Assembly (NCBI RefSeq): GCF_028640845.1
Contig: NC_080540.1
Coordinates: 281,951,524 to 282,015,523, forward strand
From: Ahaetulla prasina
Lineage: Eukaryota; Chordata; Lepidosauria; Squamata; Colubridae
Direction: 5' to 3'
DNA length: 64,000 nt
The position numbers were made by a program, and so were the translations under genes. Shown here piece after piece: positions 53,426-63,566 of the stretch; the stretch's first letter is position 1; each line of letters opens with the position of its first letter. A model generated the notes under the pieces. That model was not told where the DNA came from. It did no database searches and saw only the letters and a list, made by a program, of their open reading frames with translations.

Positions 53426-53834
53426 GTCTGGATGGCATGTACCGATGCATTCTTCTTTAACCCCCTCCAATCTGTGCCAGGGACACAAGCACCGATCACT
53501 TTCCTTTTGTTGGAACATAATTTGAGGAACATAATTTCTTTTGATAGGGTTTTTAGATGACCCCCCCACTCTACCGGTTCCTTCTTCTCCATAACATTTT
53601 CCTTCCCAACTGATGTATCCACTGGGAAACACCTAAAAACAAAAACAAAGGATAGGAAAAACACTACTTTTTAACCAGTTGCACTATCTTTTGGATTAGA
53701 AAAGGAAAGCAACAGAACTTTTGTTAATTTTATCTGGTTAAAAACAGCAAAGAAATACTCAGCATTTCATGACTTGGACAACCTTGAACTACGCCACCTG
53801 CAGTCTGACCAAAGCATAGTACACAAAATTGCCT

Positions 53835-54235
53835 GCTAGAAGTCCTACCTGTCAACAACTACTTCAGCTTCAACAGCAATAATACATGGGCAAACAATAG
53901 ATGCAAACTCAAGGTAAAATGCTCCAAATTCGATTGCAGAAAATACAACTTCAGCAATAGAGTGGTTAATGCCTGGAATGCTCTACCTGACTCCATTGTT
54001 ATTTCCTCAAACCCCCACAGCTTCAACCTTAACCTGTCTACTGTGGACCTCACCCCATTTCTAAGAGGTCCATAAAGGGGGCGTGCATAAGCGCACCAGC
54101 ATGCCTACCGTCCCTGTCCTAATGTCCCCTTTTACGTGTACTCATTTCACGTGCTCATGGCCGTGTGTATACTTATACCTGTTATCTCGTACATGTTTGA
54201 CAAACTAAATAAAATAAAATAAATAAATAAAATGG
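53835..54235 (+). mobile_element. Non-LTR ORF2 tail, uninterrupted copy
   Basis: TTCAGCTTCAACAGCAATAA to GACCTCACCCCATTTCTAAG, then (AAATA)n tail at 54208-54235. In translation KYNFSNRVVNAWNALPDSIV. Serves as the reference for the MITE-split copies at 34.7 and 35.9 kb. Confidence 0.78.
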
Positions 54236-55564
54236 CTCCATGGTTTTAACATTCTTCCTGTCACTAGAAACTCAAAATTGACAGAACTCCTTTTTCAATT
54301 TCACCTGGTTAAAAAGAAGAGAAGGTTACCATTGTAGTCCCATCAGTGAGAGGGAAGGGAAGGGAAGGGAAGGGAAGAGAAGGGAAGGGAAGAAGGCAAG
54401 TTAGATTCATCATTTCTCTATTCCATCAATGAACTTGTAAAGAGCAAAAATAAAAATAAATGCCCAGGTGAGCTTTTTCTTTTAAATTATAGCAACTAGT
54501 GACTAGAAGGGAGATGCAACAGCTTCCAGTAGCTAATTGTAGTGGAGGTATTTGTTTACAATGAAATGAAGCACAACAGAGAGCCTGTTTGATCTTGTGG
54601 TTATGGCACAAGGCAAGAAACCAGGAGTCTGTGAGTTCTAGTCCTGCCTCAGTTATGAAAGGCAATTGAGTGACTTCGGGCCAGTCACTCTCTCAGCACA
54701 TGACTCAAGCCTGAGTAAAAACCCTTCAGTCAATTCCTGTTACAACCAATGGTTCAACGCTGGGATAGTCTGGGGAAAAAAAAGAGAAGAACCTGCCCTT
54801 GGGGGGGAAACCATTAGGAAAGAAATTAACACAGTAAGAAAATCAAAACACTGGTTGTATCAGCTCAGATCAGAACAACTTATGTATGGCAGGAAAAGAT
54901 AGGTGGAGATTCCCTTCCTTGACAGGCGGTGATTTGGCAGAAGACAATGTTATGTGTTTCTGCTGTGAGAAATGGTCAACAGCCTCTTCTCATACTGGGT
55001 GAGTTGGTTCGAAAGATCAACACTTGAAAGGAAAGCTAAATATAACAACACAAAGGGTTGTTGAAGAGCTGTGTCAGTAGTAAAAGAAATTGGTTGGAGA
55101 TCTGTTTGGAGAAAGGGCTAGCAGAGAGGCAGGTGATGAGGAGAAGGCAGAGTATTTCAATTCCTACTTGAGAGCCACTCTGATGTAGTGGTTAAAGCAT
55201 CAGTTAAAAACCAGGAGATCATGAATTCTGGTATCACTTTTTGCACAAAGCCAGCTGGGTGACTGGGTGACCAGTCACTTTCTGAAAATCTTGGCAAAAT
55301 ACTAGAGATTGATTTATGTAGTTGTCGAAGAAGCAAGACAAATTCAAAAGATGTTACTTATATTGAATTGTATGTTAAACAATTATATTACTTATTTTAT
55401 ATTGCATTCTATTGTACAACACTTATGCAATATCGGGGGTTTCAATTCAATTGTACAGAATGTGAAGGCTGTGTGTGTTAGTTATAATGTACACTGAAGT
55501 TGGCATTTAATTTTGTTGTGCGAGGTGCAGTGACAATAAAGTAAACTTAAACTTTATTGTTTTA
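54236..55564. other. No recognised gene; two SINE heads and (GGGAA)n
   Basis: (GGGAA)n at 54352-54391. MIR/CORE-like SINE fragments on the plus strand at about 54580-54720 and 55168-55300 (GAGCCACTCTGATGTAGTGG, then GTTAAAGCATCAG). The rest is anonymous. Confidence 0.55.
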
Positions 55565-55960
55565 ATCCCTCCTTCATTATTTTTATGAATACCTCAAGAT
55601 GGCGAACATACCTAATACTCCCTCCTCCTCTTCCTATTTTCCCCACAACAACCACTTTATGAGGTGGGTTGGGCTGAGAAAGAGTGACTGGTCCAAAGTC
55701 ACTTTAGCCACTTTTTTAAGCTTAAGATGGGAGCAGAACTGAGAATCTACTGGGTCCTAGCTTTGTGCTTTAACCTCTAGACCAGGGATGTCCAAACTTG
55801 GCCCTTTGAAGAGTGGTGGACTTCAACTCCCAGAATTCCCCAGCCAGCAACTTGCTCATATTTATAGCTCATGCTGGCTGGGGAATTCTGGGAGTTGAAG
55901 TCCACCACTCTTCAAGGGGCCAAGTTTGGACACCCCTGCTCTAGACCAAACTGGCTAAAT
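55565..55960 (-). mobile_element. MIR/CORE-like SINE split by a hAT MITE
   Basis: Left part TGAGGTGGGTTGGGCTGAGA and GCTTTAACCTCTAGAC; right part CTCTAGACCAAACTGGCT. The MITE lies inside the tRNA-like head. Confidence 0.82.
55783..55938. mobile_element. Palindromic hAT MITE, GTCCAAACTTGGCCC subfamily
   Basis: CAGGGATGTCCAAACTTGGC to GCCAAGTTTGGACACCCCTG. CTCTAGAC is identical at 55775-55782 and 55939-55946. Confidence 0.95.
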
Positions 55961-56494
55961 AAATATAATATATAATTAGAAAACAAATATAAATAAGAAA
56001 TAATTTGCCTACAGCCTCCACATGTTTCATTTATTGTTTTATTACTACAAATTAATTGCTTTATTGCTGTCTTTTATTGCTGTTCAATTGTAGTAGGTAT
56101 TATAGGTATTATATCCCTGCTGCGGTCTGGCTGCTTCGGCTGTCATAAAATGGAGGGTGGGGAGAGAAAGTGAGTGGATGGTTGGAGAAAAACAAAACTT
56201 ATATTCAGAAACGAAACTTATAGTGCATGGGATTATTCGAATGTATTCATTGGCTAGAAGGCGGGCTGATAACACTCACAGCCAATTGGGCCCCTGCATA
56301 CCAGAGAGATGAAGCCATCTGAAGATGCTCCTCACATGGCAACTGAGAAGAAGGTGGATTGGACCAGACTGCCTGGACTATTGGGGGAGGAGGGGTAATG
56401 TTAGAACTTCTATGTGTAAACCACACCTATTGCCTCAGAGCTTGCTTTCCTTGTGATGCATTCAGTTCATACTCAGTAAAAGTACCTTTCTCTA
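55961..56494. other. No recognised gene
   Basis: Anonymous AT-rich sequence leading to the LINE copy. Confidence 0.4.
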
Positions 56495-57262
56495 CAGTAT
56501 CAACAGTAGAAACCTTCAAATTTCTGGGTTCTATCATATCGCAAGATCTCAAATGGACAGCTAACATCAAAAACATCATTAAAAAAGGACAACAAAGAAT
56601 GTTCTTTCTGCGCCAACTCAGTAAGCTCAAACTGCCCAAGGAGCTGCTGATCCAATTCTACAGAGGAATTATTGAGTCTGTCATTTGCACCTCTATAACT
56701 GTCTGGTTCGGTTCTGCAACCCAACAAGAAAAACACAGACTTCATAGGATAATTAGAACTGCAGAAAAAATAATTGCTACCAACTTGCCTTCCATTGAGG
56801 ACCTGTATACTGCACGAATCAAGAAGAGGGCCGTGAAAATATTTGCAGATCCCTCGCATCCTGGACATAAACTGTTTCAACTCCTACCCTCAAAGCGCTA
56901 TAGAGCACTGCACATCAGAACAACTAGACACAAGAACAGTTTTTTCCCGAAGGCCATCACTCTGCTAAACAAATAATTCCCTCAACACTGTCAGACTATT
57001 TACTGAATCTGCACTACTATTAATCGTTTCATAGCTCCCATCACCAATCTCCTTCCACTTATGACTGTATGACTATAACTTGTTGCTGGCAATCCTTATG
57101 ATTTATATTGATATATTGACCATCAATTGTGTTGTAAATGTTGTACCTTGATGAACGTATCTTTTCTTTTATGTACACTGAGAGCATATGCACCAAGACA
57201 AATTCCTTGTGTGTCCAATCACACTTGGCCAATAAAATTCTATTCTATTCTATTCTATTCTC
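56495..57262 (+). mobile_element. Snake1-type LINE with largely open ORF2 end
   Basis: A 205-codon frame (56359-56976) encodes STVETFKFLGSIISQDLKWT through SITVWFGSATQQEKHRLHRI to RTTRHKNSFFPKAITLLNK. The first about 45 codons are not LINE. The catalytic part is absent (5' truncation). The 3' UTR and AATAAAATTCTATTCTATTC with about five pentamers complete it. Among the best preserved copies here. Confidence 0.93.
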
Positions 57263-57330
57263 TACAAACAATGGAGTTGGGGTTTTTCTTTCTTGAGTTT
57301 TGAAAGGAGGCACACCTGACAGTAAGGTAA

Positions 57331-57705
57331 AGGTAAACTGACCAGTAGTAAAGGTAAAGGTAAAGATTCCCCTCGCACATATGTGCTAGTCGTTCCCGAC
57401 TCTAGGGGGCGGTGCTCATCTCCGTTTCAAAGCCAAAGAGCCAGCGCTGTCCGAGGACGTCTCCGTGGTCATGTGGCCGGCATGACTAAACGCCAAAGGC
57501 GCATGGAACCCTGTTACCTTCCCACCTTCCCAAAGCTGGTTCCTATTTTTTCTACTTGCATTTTTATGTGCTTTTGAACTGCTAGGTTAGCAGAAGCTGG
57601 GACAAGTAATCGAAGCTCACCCCGTTACGCGGCACTAGGGATTCGAACTGCTGAACTGTCAACCTTTTGATCGACAAGCTCAGCATCTTAGCTACTGAAC
57701 CACCG
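57331..57705 (-). mobile_element. Sauria SINE, uninterrupted
   Basis: On the minus strand: the tRNA-like head (GGTTCAGTAGCTAAGATGCT), B box GTTCGAATCCCT, body ACGTCCTCGGACAGCGC, and the Bov-B-like tail GAGCACCGCCCCCTAGAGTC ending in (TTTACC)n. Confidence 0.9.
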
Positions 57706-57767
57706 TGTCCCTAAACTGTGGTAGGTTAGATTAAGTATTAAAGATTAAGTTGCATTCCCTCACTGAC

Positions 57768-57865
57768 CCAAAGGTCCTTTCTAAAAGGCAACTGGCGTTG
57801 GACATTTAACCAAGTCCAGTTGCCTTTTAGAAAAGCACTTTTGGAATGCTTGAGAATCTCCATAG
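57768..57865. mobile_element. Foldback repeat (CCCAAAGG family), compact hairpin
   Basis: CCCAAAGGTCCTTTCTAAAA pairs with TTTTAGAAAAGCACTTTTGG; AAGGCAACTGG pairs with CCAGTTGCCTT. Only about 20 bases lie in the loop. Confidence 0.78.
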
Positions 57866-58314
57866 ACATTCCCTCTCTGATTTTGGTGGCTATGAGTGTT
57901 GTTTGTCTTCCACAACCAGGTGCAGGATCCTGTCTTTCATTGGAAAGAGTAGCTGAAGGTCGGATGGAAAGGCTGCTTTATGGAGAATTAAGCACTGAGC
58001 TGGCTAGCAAATGAGCTCCAGAAAGGTTTCCTTGCCCTGCAATCTTTCCATAAAAGGACTAGCATAGGACACAAGTTTTTGCTTTTATTTTTTTCCTTGG
58101 CCTCTAATGTAAATATTAGGTGGCAGAATGAGTCATGAGTGCTTGGTCAGAGATGTATGTTTACAAAAGGAAACATTTCTCCATTCTCTTTGCTCAGGTG
58201 AGATAGGAAGGCAATCATACGGCTGGGAGGTCATGTGTGTTTGGGTGGGTGTGTCTATGCAGAGAGATCTCGGTGAGTGTACATATGATGGTTTTATTGC
58301 TCAGTAACTACTAC
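57866..58314. other. No recognised gene
   Basis: Anonymous sequence. Confidence 0.4.
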
Positions 58315-58316
58315 TA

Positions 58317-58550
58317 CCGTGTTTCCCCAAAAATAAGACTAGGTCTTATATTAATTTTTGCTCCAAAAGATGCATTAGGCCTTATTTTCCAGTTGGGTCT
58401 TATGTTTGGGGAAATACAGTACTAAATGTGCCTGTCTTGCTGACAATCTTAACTGGGGTTTATTTTGGGGTTGGACTTATATTACAAGCATCTCAAAAAA
58501 TTATGCTAAAGCTTATTTTCTGGTTGAGTCTTACTTTGGGGAAAACACGA
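58317..58550. mobile_element. MITE with CCGTGTTTCCCC termini and TA flanks
   Basis: CCGTGTTTCCCCAAAAATAA and TTACTTTGGGGAAAACACGA are inverted; TA lies on both sides (58315-58316 and 58551-58552). Internal tandem copies of the GGTCTTATATT/CTTATTTTC motif. Confidence 0.7.
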
Positions 58551-58722
58551 TAGTACTACTGATATTTGCTCCTGTCAGGGAATCATGTGTTGTGGATAGA
58601 ATATGATGTCCCTCTCCTAGTTCTTTGGTCTATGTGAGAAGTGATGAGGGAACCTTTCTTTTCATGCAGAAAATCTCAGGCTTAATCCCCAGCATTTCCT
58701 AACATGGTTGAAAGCTCTCCTG

Positions 58723-59270
58723 TGTTGTGTCTGTGCCGGGCCTGCTGCCAGAAAGTGACTTGGACAGTGAGGGGGAAGGGCTGTCAGGACTTACCTCAGG
58801 AGCACCGGCTTGCCTGGCTCAGCTCCAGGAGCCAGAAACAGGCCAGGTGGAAGAGATAACGAGGCCTCCATCCCCTGACTCTTCCCCCCACCCCAGGCCA
58901 CGGCTGCAGACCCAGCTGATGGCAATCAGGCTTGGCTGAATCCTAGGTTTCGTAGGCAGGAGAGAAGGGAACAACAGAAGCAAGGGTGGGGCAGGCCTAG
59001 GAAGTGCTGAGTCAGGGAGTCACACCCCACAGGATATAAAAGGCAGCCAGAGCTGCTGTGTCTCTTTATAACAGGCAAATCCACTGATTAAGAGCTGAAG
59101 TTTGTTTCTAGGTGACTCACCAGCGTTGTGGAAGATAACGGAGGCTCTTGGCAGACGCTGGCTATTCTGCCGCCAGAGCTGATAGTGATGGCTAATTAAG
59201 CCATCTTTCGGACGGAGGCGAGGGAGGACAGAACATCCTGCCTCAAACACAGAGAACTTCTAATGTATCT
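58723..59270 (+). mobile_element. LTR-like element, 3' end not found
   Basis: TGTTGTGTCTGTGCCGGGCC at the left; GGATATAAAAGGCAGCC is a good TATA-type core. The acidic short frame (LPESDLDSEGEGLSGL) resembles the U3 translations of the solo LTRs. The right boundary is unclear. Confidence 0.5.
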
Positions 59271-59349
59271 AAGTACAGGTAGTCCTTGACTTACAACAGT
59301 TTGTTTCGTTCAAAGTTACTAAAAAAAAAGTGACTTATGATCATTTATG

Positions 59350-59577
59350 AGCCAGGGTGGCGCAGTGATTAGAATGCAGGACTGCAGGCTACTTCTGCTG
59401 ACTGCAATTTGGCAGTTCAAATCTCACCAGGCTCAAGGTTGACTCAGCCTTCCATCCTTCTGAGGTCAGTAAAGTGAGGACCCAGATTGTTGGGGGCAAT
59501 ATGCTGACTTTGTAAAACCGCTTAGAGAGGGCTGTAAAGCACTATGAAGCGGTATAAAAGTCTAAGTGCTGTTGCTG
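59350..59577 (+). mobile_element. tRNA SINE, AAGCGGTATAAAAGTC tail type
   Basis: CCAGGGTGGCGCAGTGATTA is the tRNA-like head; GCAGTTCAAATCTCACC the B box. The body GGTTGACTCAGCCTTCCATC is shared with the other SINEs, but the tail (CCGCTTAGAGAGGGCTGTAA) is different. Confidence 0.85.
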
Positions 59578-59621
59578 TTTTTCACACTTACGACCATTGC
59601 GACATCTCAATGTTGATCTCA

Positions 59622-59800
59622 ACAGTCAACCAATGGAACAGAAGCTGCCTTCGGAAGTTGTGGGAGCTTCATCTCTGGAGGCTTTCAAGAAGAGATTGGA
59701 CTGCCATTTGTGAGAAATGGCGTAGGGTCTCCTGCTTGGGCCAGGGGGTTGGACTAGACCTAGAAGGTCCATTCCAACTCTGTTAATCTAATCTAATCTC
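59622..59800 (+). mobile_element. CR1 LINE 3' end with (AATCT)3
   Basis: CTTCGGAAGTTGTGGGAGCT to GGGGTTGGACTAGACCTAGA; ends TTAATCTAATCTAATCT. Confidence 0.88.
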
Positions 59801-59920
59801 CGTGATCACGTGAACAAAGTCCAAGCACTTGGCAACTGACTTGTATTTATGATATTTGCAATGTCCCCAAGTCATGGTAATCACTTTCTGTGACCTTCTG
59901 AAACATGATAGCTAGAAGAT

Positions 59921-60593
59921 TTCCAGCCTTGTTTGTTTATTAGGTGGAGGTAAAGGACTATTCAGGACAAAAACCTCTTCATATATTATTTTAGTAAAAT
60001 GTTGGGATTAGCAAAATACATTTTCAGGTTATATAATCTAGCAATGTTATGCTCTCAGCAAATCTCCGCGCTTGAAGACTTCACCACTTTGACTCTAATT
60101 CGTGACTTGTTTTTCCTCTTTCTTTCTTACACTAAATTCCTAGAAGTGTACTAATAACCATTTCGTGAGTAAACATTGACCTTTTTTTCTTCCTTTATGG
60201 CCTCCCATCTAAGGCCAGGGAGTTGTGAGCGCATGAGCTTAATGGAGTCACTATCTTTATTCTGGACTGAAACGGTATTGCTAGCTTTAGTGGACAATTT
60301 AAATTCACGCTCTTTATCCTTTGATCCCTTTCTTGGCTCTCTTCCAAACGTTGATATTTGGCCTCTGAGGGAATGATATGTTCCATATGGCCGTTGCTAC
60401 CATCTGAATCATGCTGGATAGCTCTACTCCCTTTTTGTGACAATACAAATGATGGAGGTTTTGATATACAAAGCTGCTTTCTGAAAGAGTTATCTTGTAC
60501 AGTTGGGGCCCCTCCTAGATCCATTACCTAAAGAAATGATCAAGGCTATTGGGCTCTTTGATATGGTTTTGGCTGGTTTGCCTACTTGGCAAT
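59921..60593. other. No recognised gene
   Basis: Anonymous. The minus-strand frame 60195-60524 shows no domain. Confidence 0.4.
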
Positions 60594-60990
60594 CAGGGGT
60601 GGGCTTCAAAAATTTTAGCAAGGGGTTCTCTGCCTGGTTGCTGGATGGGTGTGGCCACGGTGGGTGTTTGTGTCCTCCCTGGGCTCTGGAGGCTTTCCTT
60701 GTGCTTCCGGGAGGGCGAAAACAGCCTCCCCAGACTCCAGAGGCCCTCTGAAGGCTGGAAATGGCTCTGTTTCCAGCCTTCCCAAACTTCCGGTAGGCCC
60801 GTTTTTCACCCTCCCTGAGCCTCCGGGTGTGCCCTGCACTTAACTGCATCCAAAACAGGCCGTATGGGGTCTCCTGGGAGGGATGGAGTGGGCGGGGCCA
60901 GCCAGGAGTGGGATTTGGGGTTCTCTGAACTGTATAGAATCTTAGCTAGAGGTTGTCCCAAACCCCTGCGAACCTCCAGCAGCCCATCCC
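60594..60990. mobile_element. Possible MITE of the GGGTGGGCTTCAAAAATT type
   Basis: AGGGGTGGGCTTCAAAAATT at the left and a CCCATCCCTG end near 60990; GC-rich interior with repeated CCTCCGGG / CCCGGAGG motifs. Boundaries uncertain. Confidence 0.4.
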
Positions 60991-61088
60991 TGCTGGCAAC
61001 CCTACCTGGTGTGGGGAGGACCTACCATAGCAGCTTATGGCCTTATCGCTACCTAACTGGATTACCATAGTCTGTGCTACATGGGCTG

Positions 61089-61278
61089 TGTTAGGTTCTG
61101 GAAGTAACGAGGCTGGAGACCAGGGTAGTGACAACAGCTCTTTAATATAGGGTGAACCCAGCAACAGGCTGGGGGAAAAACCTCTCCTTTTATACAGTTC
61201 TACTGGCGGCTTCGTCCAATCAGCAACGTGCTGATTTCCCGCCCAAATATTTAAAGGTACATACAAGAATACATAACA
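61089..61278 (-). repeat. Gypsy 3' LTR (190 bp)
   Basis: From TGTTATGTATTC to CCTAACA on the minus strand. TATAAAAGGAGAGG is the promoter core and ATTAAAGAGC a probable poly(A) signal. A CCAAT box (complement ATTGG at the CGTCCAATCAG site) lies upstream of the TATA. Confidence 0.92.
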
Positions 61279-61291
61279 CTCCTCCCCTCCC
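61279..61291 (-). other. Gypsy polypurine tract
   Basis: GGGAGGGGAGGAG on the minus strand lies exactly against the 3' LTR, where plus-strand DNA synthesis is primed. Confidence 0.85.
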
Positions 61292-61748
61292 AGAAAACAC
61301 TTTGCCTCTATTTGCATTTTATTTACATGTTATTTTTCGACGTAGTCACGCAAATAACCTGGGCGTCTCCTAGTTCTTTCAGACCTGCGCGGTTCAGTCC
61401 TGGGTGGTGTTTTGAGCTGTTCGGAGGGTCTGTTTTCCTCCCAGCTCTTTCTCTAGGCCATCGGGCCCTGGATTATTTGCAGATTCTTTTTCTTGGCCAT
61501 CCGCCCTGGATTACTTTTTGTAATTTTCCTGTCGCTTTCCCTCGAACCTGATGGCGCCGCTGGACCTCCGGGACCTCAGCTAAGTCTTGCGCCCCGGTCA
61601 TGGTCAGCTGTGGGTTCAAATAAGGAGGGTCATAATTTGTTTCCTGTGGCTTAGTTTGTTCAGTTATTCGCTCCTTATCTGATCTATGTGGCGCCCATAC
61701 CGGTTGTCTTGTAATTCACCAAGTATGACTTTGGGCCGGTTGCTTTTA

Positions 61749-62815
61749 TTATTTGCCCTGCGAGCCAACGGGCCGTCCCGTAGTTGCGGGCCCACACTGG
61801 TCGCCTATGCCCAATTCCCTTGTTTTGTCTATTTCCCTTGTAACCCTCTGGTGTGTAATGGGACTCAAACGGTCAAGTGGGCACCGGAGTTTCCGTCCCA
61901 TCAATAATTCGGCTGGGCTTCTGCCTGTAGCAGTGCTTGGGGTTCTGTGCTGAACGGCCAGAAAGAAGTCTATCTTTGGTTGCCAGTCACCTGGCTTGTG
62001 CCTGACACGCCTCCTTAGCGCCCGGACGGAACGCCTGCAAGGCCATTCGACGAGGGTGGAAAGGCGCAGAGAGGGCATGTCGGATGCCCTCCTCTGCCAA
62101 GTATTCTTCAACTGGGCTGCCGTGAATTGCGGCCGTTGTCGGACACCAGAGTATCAGGCAACCGGTGGGTTGCGAATAGGTGGCGGAGGGCTGAGATTAC
62201 TGCCTCGGCCGTAGTGGATTTCATGAGTATGATCTCCAACCATTTAGAGAATGCGTCGACAACCACTAGGAAAGTTTGGCCATGGAAAGGGCCAGCAAAA
62301 TCAATGTGGATTCTTGACCAGGGCCCTTGGGGTTTTTCCCATTCCCTGACTGGGGCTGTTGGGGGTAGGGGTCTGGACTCTTGGCAAGCCTGGCATTTCC
62401 CCACCCTCTCAGCAATCTCTGAGTCCATGAGTGGCCACCACACATAGCTTCTCGCTAGCCCCTTCATCCGGACGATCCCTGGGTGGCCCTCGTGGAGGAG
62501 GTCCAGTACCTTTCCCCTTAGTTTATCGGGGATTACCACACGATCACCCCATAACAGGCACCCCCCTTGAGCCGAGAGCTCATCCCGTTTTTTAACAAAT
62601 TCCTTAAAGCGTCCGCCCGGCGCAGCGGGCCACCCTCTTTGTACCCAACCGAGTACAGTCCTTAACATAATGTCCCGGTATGATGCCCGAGCCACTTCCT
62701 TAGATGTGACTGGGCCAGAGTCCAAAGAGTCAATAAGCAGGATGGGCGTCCCCGGCGTAGGGTCTTCGATGGCCCCTGGTAGTGGGCATCTGCTTAACGC
62801 GTCTGCATGCCCCAC
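61749..62815 (-). pseudogene. Gypsy integrase, frameshifted
   Basis: Integrase joins retroelement DNA to the host chromosome. The frame 62815-62108 has the HHCC zinc-binding region (HEGHPG … CQACQ), then the core with HIDFAGPF (first catalytic Asp) and LVSDNG (second Asp). The frame breaks by small deletions just after SDNG. The remainder is readable in a second frame from 62111 to 61749 (KPGDWQPKIDFFLAVQHRTP and SPAELLMGRKLRCPLDRL). The catalytic Glu region falls at the break, so the protein is inactive. Confidence 0.9.
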
Positions 62816-62859
62816 TTCTTTTCCTGGTCGATGCTGCAGCTTAATAAGCGGCTAAGAAA

Positions 62860-63307
62860 ATAGTCCATCGGGTCAAGCGTGGCGAAAGTGCCACAGGCGC
62901 TGGCGGTCGCCAGCCAGTATCCTAGTAGCGGTCTGTGGTCAGTCACGATTTCAAAATCCCCAAAAACATATTCGTGGAATTTTTTCACCCCTGACACAAT
63001 GGCTAGTGCTTCTTTATCTAATTGGCTGTAGTTCCTCTCTGGGGAGGACATCGTTCTAGAGTAAAAAGCTATAGGGGCTTCTGTGCCGTTTGGAAGTCTA
63101 TGGCTGAGTACAGCCCCCACCCCATAAGGGGAGGCATCGCAAACTAGCACTAGGGGCAATGAGTTATGATATTGTATGAGCAGGCTGTCACTTGAGAGCA
63201 GGTTTTTTACTGCTTCGAAAGCCCTATTTTCCGACTTTCCCCAAGACCAAACAGTATTTTTTCCTAAAAGCCTATGCAGCGGTTCAGCAACGGTTGCTTT
63301 GTTTTTT
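62860..63307 (-). pseudogene. Gypsy RNase H domain, truncated upstream
   Basis: Motifs LVLVCDASPYGVGAVLSHR (first Asp), NYSQLDKEALAIV (Glu) and IVTDHRPLL (next Asp) are preserved in order, as in Ty3/Gypsy RNase H. It begins within the last part of the reverse transcriptase (ATVAEPLHRLL) where the deletion joins the LTR, and loses frame near 62850 before the integrase. Confidence 0.9.
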
Positions 63308-63409
63308 AAAACCTCTCCTTTTATACAGTTTTACTGGCGGCTTCGTCCAATCAGCAACGTGCTGATTTCCCGCCCAAATATTTAAAGGTACATACAAGAA
63401 TACATAACA
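63308..63409 (-). repeat. Gypsy partial 5' LTR (102 bp)
   Basis: Matches the first half of the 3' LTR, with one clear difference (TTTTACTGG against TTCTACTGG), up to GGAGAGGTTTT just past the TATA core. Confidence 0.92.
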
Positions 63410-63566
63410 GGCTGCATTCAAAGTCCCTTCAAAAGGTGATTGTGGTCCAGAATGCAACAGTGTTATGTATGTTAACTGACACACATAATCTGTCCTTCTT
63501 TTATGTCATGCACTGGCTTCCAGGATGCTCCCAGGCATAATTTAAAAGGCAGACTGTCAGGGGTGA

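Larger units (their letters stand above)
59276..59920 (+). mobile_element. CTTACAACAG MITE holding a SINE and a CR1
   Basis: Pieces: GGTAGTCCTTGACTTACAAC… to GATCATTTATGA, then TTTTTCACACTTACGACCAT, then CGTGATCACGTGAACAAAGT onwards. Ordered as in the 14.5 kb copy with two later insertions. Confidence 0.72.
61089..63409 (-). mobile_element. Gypsy/Metaviridae LTR retrotransposon, internally deleted
   Basis: Read on the minus strand: a partial 5' LTR, RNase H, integrase, non-coding tail, polypurine tract, complete 3' LTR. Both outer ends carry TGTTA/TAACA inverted tips, and the 5 bp GGCTG occurs immediately outside at 61084-61088 and 63410-63414. The end of the 5' LTR, primer-binding site, gag, protease and most of the reverse transcriptase are missing; the deletion joins the LTR to the end of the polymerase. 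Confidence 0.93.

Noticed and set aside
60946..61317. 123-codon minus-strand frame as a gene
   Set aside because: It covers the Gypsy 3' LTR and its flank; no protein similarity.
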